Positions 60,015 to 64,000 of a stretch of 64,000 nt of DNA are shown here, piece after piece (position 1 is the stretch's first letter; every line of letters begins with the position of its first letter). This stretch comes from Bacillus_I endophytica_A (GTDB lineage Bacteria; Bacillota; Bacilli; Bacillales; Bacillaceae_H), in contig NZ_JALAMS010000015.1 in NCBI RefSeq assembly GCF_026790145.1, positions 186,001 through 250,000 on the forward strand. Reading direction: 5' to 3'. The position numbers and the translations under genes are program-made. The notes under the pieces are model-generated. The model had not been told where the DNA came from. It searched no databases and saw nothing but the letters and a program-made list of their open reading frames with translations.

Positions 60015-61757
60015 TTAGACAAACTGTATTGGTTTATCCAATTCATATAACTTCTGATAGTAAGAAGATGTTTTTAATAATTCATCATGCGTACCTCTCA
60101 TTTTCACACGTCCATCTTCTAAAAAGATAATTTCGTCCATTTTCTCAATTCCTGTGAGATGATGTGTTACCCATAAAAGTGTTTTGCCTTCTAACGTTTC
60201 AAAAATGGTATCTAACAATGCTCTTTCTGTAATAGGGTCAAGACCAACTGTTGGTTCATCAAGCATGACAATAGGCGTTTTTTGAAGAAGAACCCGAGCA
60301 AGAGCAATCCGCTGACGTTCACCACCTGAAAAGCGCTGTCCTGTCTCTTCCATTGAGGTTTGATATCCGTCCTGAAGAGAGGAAACAAGATTTTCTAATC
60401 TAACTTTTTTCACTACTTCTTTAACTTCTTCTTCTGTTGCGTTCTCGTTTGCAAGTAGCAAATTATTCGCTAAATTTGTGTTAAACAAATATGGATTTTG
60501 ATTTAAAACTGAAATAAGAGAAGATGTTCCGTCTTTAATAGACGAAGCATTGTATTCATTTAACGTAACAGCTCCCCCTGTTGGAACAAGCAGTCCTTGA
60601 ATTGATTGTAAAAGCGTAGATTTACCTACTCCACTTCTTCCGATAATAGCAATTTTCTTACCTTGAGGAATGTGCAAATTAATATCTTTTAACACAGCCC
60701 CTTCTTGTTCTTCATATTGAAAGGATAGATTTTTCAAGTCAATTGTAATATTCTCTTTTGAACGGTTATACACAACTTGCTCTAAGATATTTTCCCTTGA
60801 AGACTCTTGCTTATTTTCCAAGTTTGTAATACGTGTTAGCGATTCTTCATAGCGTGGATATTTCTCAACCGCATTTGAAACAGGGATAATAGCTTCTGAT
60901 AACGGAATAACAACAAGCACAAAAGCAGCAATATAGACGTTTGCAAGTTCACCATGTGAGAACAAGTTTGATGAGAATATCATCATTGTTACAATCATAG
61001 CTGCTACAACAACTTGAGCGATAAACTCCCGGTAGTATTGCCATCTTTTTGTTTTTCGATCAGCCTCATCCACTTTACAACCAATGCGTAGGACTCGCTC
61101 TAAAAAAGTGCCTTTCTGACCGCTCATAAGCCAGTCACTAATACCAAGCAAACCGTCTGTCGTATATTGATACATACGATCTTTTTCGTGCTTATATGTT
61201 CTATTCACTGATCTCATATGTACAAGAGAGAAAATAGGCATCACGATAATAAGCATAAAAAAATACAAAGCCATTAAAAGAGCAAAAGGAAGACTAAAAT
61301 AGCCAAGAGCAATAATGCTAATGATATATAGTAAGAGCGCTGAAGCTGTAGGCAAGACTGTCCGTAAATAAAGATCTTGAAGCCCCTCAATATCTTCAGC
61401 AAGCACGCCTAGTATTTCTCCTGTTTTCAGCTGTTTGTTTCCTGCAATACGTGGCTCAACAAGATGATAGAGACGAGTTCTCATCTTAGCAAGTACACGT
61501 AAAATAAAATCATGACTTACTAGACGCTCCGAATAACGAAAAACGGCGCGCCCCAACCCAAACGTACGAACAAGTACAATCGGTACATAAACAAGCAAAA
61601 TGTTTTCAGGACGAAGTGAGGATTTACTGATTAAAAACCCAGATGTGAACATAAGGGCTGCTGCTGATCCAATTGACAGCATGCTAAGCAGCATAATCGC
61701 AATCATTCGGTATTTATACTTTTGAACATATGGCATAATCCAGCTGCTCTTCTTCAC
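60015..61757 (-). CDS. cydD: thiol-reductant ABC exporter subunit (CydD in B. subtilis naming; CydC in E. coli naming)
   Basis: 580 aa half-transporter. Six membrane helices in residues 1-310, then Walker A IGRSGVGKSTLLQSI, signature RFSGGERQRIALARVL and Walker B IVMLDEPTVGLDP. With its partner it exports cysteine or glutathione and is needed to assemble cytochrome bd. Overlaps the upstream gene by 4 nt. Subunit names are swapped between databases. Confidence 0.92.
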   Translation of the reverse strand: MKKSSWIMPYVQKYKYRMIAIMLLSMLSIGSAAALMFTSGFLISKSSLRPENILLVYVPIVLVRTFGLGRAVFRYSERLVSHDFILRVLAKMRTRLYHLVEPRIAGNKQLKTGEILGVLAEDIEGLQDLYLRTVLPTASALLLYIISIIALGYFSLPFALLMALYFFMLIIVMPIFSLVHMRSVNRTYKHEKDRMYQYTTDGLLGISDWLMSGQKGTFLERVLRIGCKVDEADRKTKRWQYYREFIAQVVVAAMIVTMMIFSSNLFSHGELANVYIAAFVLVVIPLSEAIIPVSNAVEKYPRYEESLTRITNLENKQESSRENILEQVVYNRSKENITIDLKNLSFQYEEQEGAVLKDINLHIPQGKKIAIIGRSGVGKSTLLQSIQGLLVPTGGAVTLNEYNASSIKDGTSSLISVLNQNPYLFNTNLANNLLLANENATEEEVKEVVKKVRLENLVSSLQDGYQTSMEETGQRFSGGERQRIALARVLLQKTPIVMLDEPTVGLDPITERALLDTIFETLEGKTLLWVTHHLTGIEKMDEIIFLEDGRVKMRGTHDELLKTSSYYQKLYELDKPIQFV

Positions 61758-63469
61758 AATGCATCCCCCATTTGTGCCTTTAGTAATCGTTTGTAAGCTC
61801 CATTTTTTTCTATAAGCTCTTCGTGTGTGCCAACTTCAACAATTTTGCCGTCTTCCATCACTAAAATAACATCCATTTCTTTCATCCAGTGCAAACGATG
61901 TGAAGCAAAGAACATGAGCTTCTCTTGTGAAAGATGTAGTAATACTTCTTTTAAATCATACTCAGTTTCAATATCAAGCTGTGCTGTTGGTTCATCAAAT
62001 AATAGGACGGAGCGCTCACTCAAGAAAGCCCTTGCTAATGCAATGCGCTGTGCTTGACCACCGCTTAGCGTACGCCCTCCATCACCGATGATTTCATCTT
62101 CACGATGTGGCAGACGTGCTACCATACTTCCTAATCCAGCTTGGCGGATAGCTAACCTTACTCTTTCATCACTCGCATCAGGCTGATAAAACCGAATGTT
62201 TTCTTTAATAGAACCTGTAAAAATAAAGGGATGCTGAGGAATATAAACAGTTTGTTCTTGCCATGCTTCTGAAGTAAGCTGAACGTCCTCTTCATCAATG
62301 CGAACAACGCCTTCATTAACAGGTAGAAAACCGCTTAACGCGTCAATTAGCGTAGACTTTCCAGCTCCGCTCATTCCCATAATTCCTACCTTTTGATTTC
62401 CCTTTATCTGAAAAGAAAGGTTATGCAGCGTATTTTCTTCTTTTCCTTCATGATGAATACTGACATGTTGAAAAGTAATTGTGCTTTCCTTTGTAAAACG
62501 AGGTGCTGTTCCTGAAACGGTTACTTCCTCACCTTTTTTAATCACGGCTAGTATTTCTTCTCCTGCTTCTTTTCCATCTAATGTTGCATGATAGTCATTC
62601 CCAACTTCTCGGATAGGAAGAAAGTATTCTGGTGAAAGTAGCAGCACAAGAAGAGCCGGCTCTAATGTAAGCGTACCGTCGATAAGACGCAAACCTAACA
62701 TAACCGCCACAATAGCAATGGATAGCTGTGTAAATAAATCAAGGGCAAACGTTGATAAAAAGGCAATACGAAGCGTACCCATTGTTGACTTTCGATACTG
62801 ATCACTAACTTTTTCAATTGTTTCCCCATGCTCTTTACTTCTACCTAAAAATTTCAGTGTACGAAGACCGCGCAACGAATCAACAAAGTGGTTTGAAAGC
62901 AAACGATAGGATGCCCACTGTGCGTCAATTTTCTTTTGTGCGGCAAGTCCAAGTAAAATCATAAAGATAATTAAAATAGGCATTGTAATCAATAAAATCA
63001 GAGCAGAAAGATGGTCATAAAACCAAATATAAATAAGCACAAGCCATGGTGTAATCCCGATAGCAACAAGCTTCGGAATAAAAAGCTCAAGATAATCACG
63101 TAATTTTCCTAATCCTTCGATTAAAAATGTTACAAGATGTCCCGTACCTTCTCTTTTTGTATAGCGTGGTCCAAGCTTAAAAATACTTTGAAGGAGCGCT
63201 GAGCGTAATTCGGTAACAGTCGCTTCCCCAAACTTATAAAGTATTTTTTTAATTAACAATGAACATAGATGTCTAGCAAGAAAGGCTACTATAAAGTAGC
63301 CTATTGTTTCTATTTGTGATGTTAAGCTTTTTCCATTAAAAAATGAGGTAATGGCTTCTGCTAGCCATTTTGCTTGAAAAATAATGGCTATAGTTTGAAG
63401 AAGCACCCCGAGAGATACGAGCGCTAATACTCTTTTGATGCCTTTATAGGCCATTAAGTTTCTTCCCAT
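61754..63469 (-). CDS. cydC: thiol-reductant ABC exporter subunit (CydC in B. subtilis naming; CydD in E. coli naming)
   Basis: 571 aa. Membrane domain at residues 10-300, Walker A IMGMSGAGKSTLIDAL, signature TLSGGQAQRIALARAF and Walker B VLLFDEPTAQLDI. Heterodimer partner of the next gene. Its ATG shares one base with the cydB stop (TAATG), showing translational coupling. Confidence 0.92.
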   Translation of the reverse strand: MGRNLMAYKGIKRVLALVSLGVLLQTIAIIFQAKWLAEAITSFFNGKSLTSQIETIGYFIVAFLARHLCSLLIKKILYKFGEATVTELRSALLQSIFKLGPRYTKREGTGHLVTFLIEGLGKLRDYLELFIPKLVAIGITPWLVLIYIWFYDHLSALILLITMPILIIFMILLGLAAQKKIDAQWASYRLLSNHFVDSLRGLRTLKFLGRSKEHGETIEKVSDQYRKSTMGTLRIAFLSTFALDLFTQLSIAIVAVMLGLRLIDGTLTLEPALLVLLLSPEYFLPIREVGNDYHATLDGKEAGEEILAVIKKGEEVTVSGTAPRFTKESTITFQHVSIHHEGKEENTLHNLSFQIKGNQKVGIMGMSGAGKSTLIDALSGFLPVNEGVVRIDEEDVQLTSEAWQEQTVYIPQHPFIFTGSIKENIRFYQPDASDERVRLAIRQAGLGSMVARLPHREDEIIGDGGRTLSGGQAQRIALARAFLSERSVLLFDEPTAQLDIETEYDLKEVLLHLSQEKLMFFASHRLHWMKEMDVILVMEDGKIVEVGTHEELIEKNGAYKRLLKAQMGDAL

Positions 63470-64000
63470 TAGTATTCCATATGCTCCTTATGGTTACTAC
63501 GTTTACGGAAAACGTAGTAACTCCAAATTTGATATCCTAAAACGAACGGTAACAATGTGAGGCCAAGATATGTGATTACTTTTAATGAATAAGCTCCAGA
63601 TGCTGCATTATGAATTGTTAAGTTGTAAGCTTCATTAATTGAACTAATCATTACCCGTGGAAATAATCCAATAAACAGCGATCCTGTTACTAACATAATG
63701 ACAAGACCTGACGAAAAGAATGCCCATCCATCTCGCCCTCTTGTTAGAAAGTAGCCAAGAAATAAGTAAACAACGATTCCTGCTAGAAATAAGTACTCCA
63801 ATAAGTTTCCATGCACTGTGAACAAATCTGTTTTAAAGAAAGTAGCCACCCCAACTGCAACTAATAAGACAGCATTAATAGGAAGTAGTTTCTTAGCAAC
63901 TTGGCGACAGCGATCTCTTAAATCATACATAAGACGGATTGTTCCAAATGTAAGGCCGTGCATAAAACAAAGCATTGTTAATGTTATCCCACCAAGTAGC
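63469..64000 (-). CDS. cydB: cytochrome bd oxidase subunit II, C-terminal half (cut by window edge)
   Basis: The frame runs past the right edge (LLGGITLTMLCFMHGLTFG), so an internal Met is not the start. About 177 residues with at least four hydrophobic helices and the CydB tail (VITYLGLTLLPFVLGYQIWS, YYVFRKR). CydAB oxidises menaquinol with oxygen at high affinity. cydA is expected just outside the window. Confidence 0.9.
   Translation of the reverse strand, partial: LLGGITLTMLCFMHGLTFGTIRLMYDLRDRCRQVAKKLLPINAVLLVAVGVATFFKTDLFTVHGNLLEYLFLAGIVVYLFLGYFLTRGRDGWAFFSSGLVIMLVTGSLFIGLFPRVMISSINEAYNLTIHNAASGAYSLKVITYLGLTLLPFVLGYQIWSYYVFRKRSNHKEHMEY

Noticed and set aside
1..64000. CRISPR arrays, rRNA or tRNA genes
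   Set aside because: No regularly spaced direct repeats and no tRNA cloverleaf or rRNA sequence were seen on either strand.

Overview
The window is low-GC DNA from a spore-forming Bacillaceae chromosome. It carries spo0A, spoIVB, the eight-gene spoIIIA operon and the yqh/yqi gene neighbourhood of Bacillus subtilis in nearly the same order. A class II (B12-dependent) ribonucleotide reductase and cydBCD inside this neighbourhood suggest a Bacillus/Priestia-type species, but the species cannot be fixed from this sequence alone.

Left flank (1-4.37 kb): the 5' part of bkdR, yqzF, a glycerophosphodiester phosphodiesterase (yqiK-like), and a catechol/quinone detoxification operon (catD-like, catE-like, nitroreductase). 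A redox-type MarR/DUF24 regulator is divergent from this operon, and a TTAC-N5-GTAA operator lies over the operon promoter.

Island (about 4.37-22.8 kb): an AT-rich integrative element of about 18.4 kb inserted in the last codons of spo0A. A 69-bp imperfect direct repeat (66/69 identical, all three differences synonymous) marks the ends. The right copy restores the spo0A reading frame; the left copy is the displaced original tail next to its original terminator. From left to right the island carries: a GIY-YIG/NUMOD endonuclease; a four-gene cassette (GNAT-PUA, ASCH, P-loop kinase, DUF3850); a DUF4276 + AAA ATPase pair that resembles Toprim/ATPase anti-phage systems; an orphan resolvase with res-like sites; an HExxH metallopeptidase; a DEAH helicase; a structured intergenic region; a HEPN-domain protein; an ECF sigma/anti-sigma pair; a polymorphic toxin type 50 with its probable immunity gene; a broken Bro-N antirepressor; a MerR-like coiled-coil protein; a plasmid-type winged-helix replication protein; and a tyrosine recombinase next to spo0A. 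The recombinase has an in-frame stop at codon 18 of its apparent full-length frame.

Right flank (22.8-64 kb): ordinary conserved chromosome, mostly on the minus strand. Going left to right (each operon reads right to left) it holds spo0A, spoIVB, recN, argR, tlyA, dxs, ispA, xseB, xseA, folD, nusB, yqhY, accC, accB, spoIIIAH-AA, yqhV, efp, the Xaa-Pro dipeptidase gene, aroQ and yqhR. Then come yqhQ and yqhP (plus strand), yqhO, mntR, nrdJ (with two NrdR boxes), lipM, yqhL (plus), gcvPB-gcvPA-gcvT behind a tandem glycine riboswitch, yqhH-yqhG-yqzG (plus) and finally cydD, cydC and a partial cydB.

The best candidates for undescribed biology are the spo0A-targeting element itself, its GNAT/ASCH/kinase/DUF3850 cassette, and the helicase - hairpin RNA or DNA - HEPN neighbourhood.
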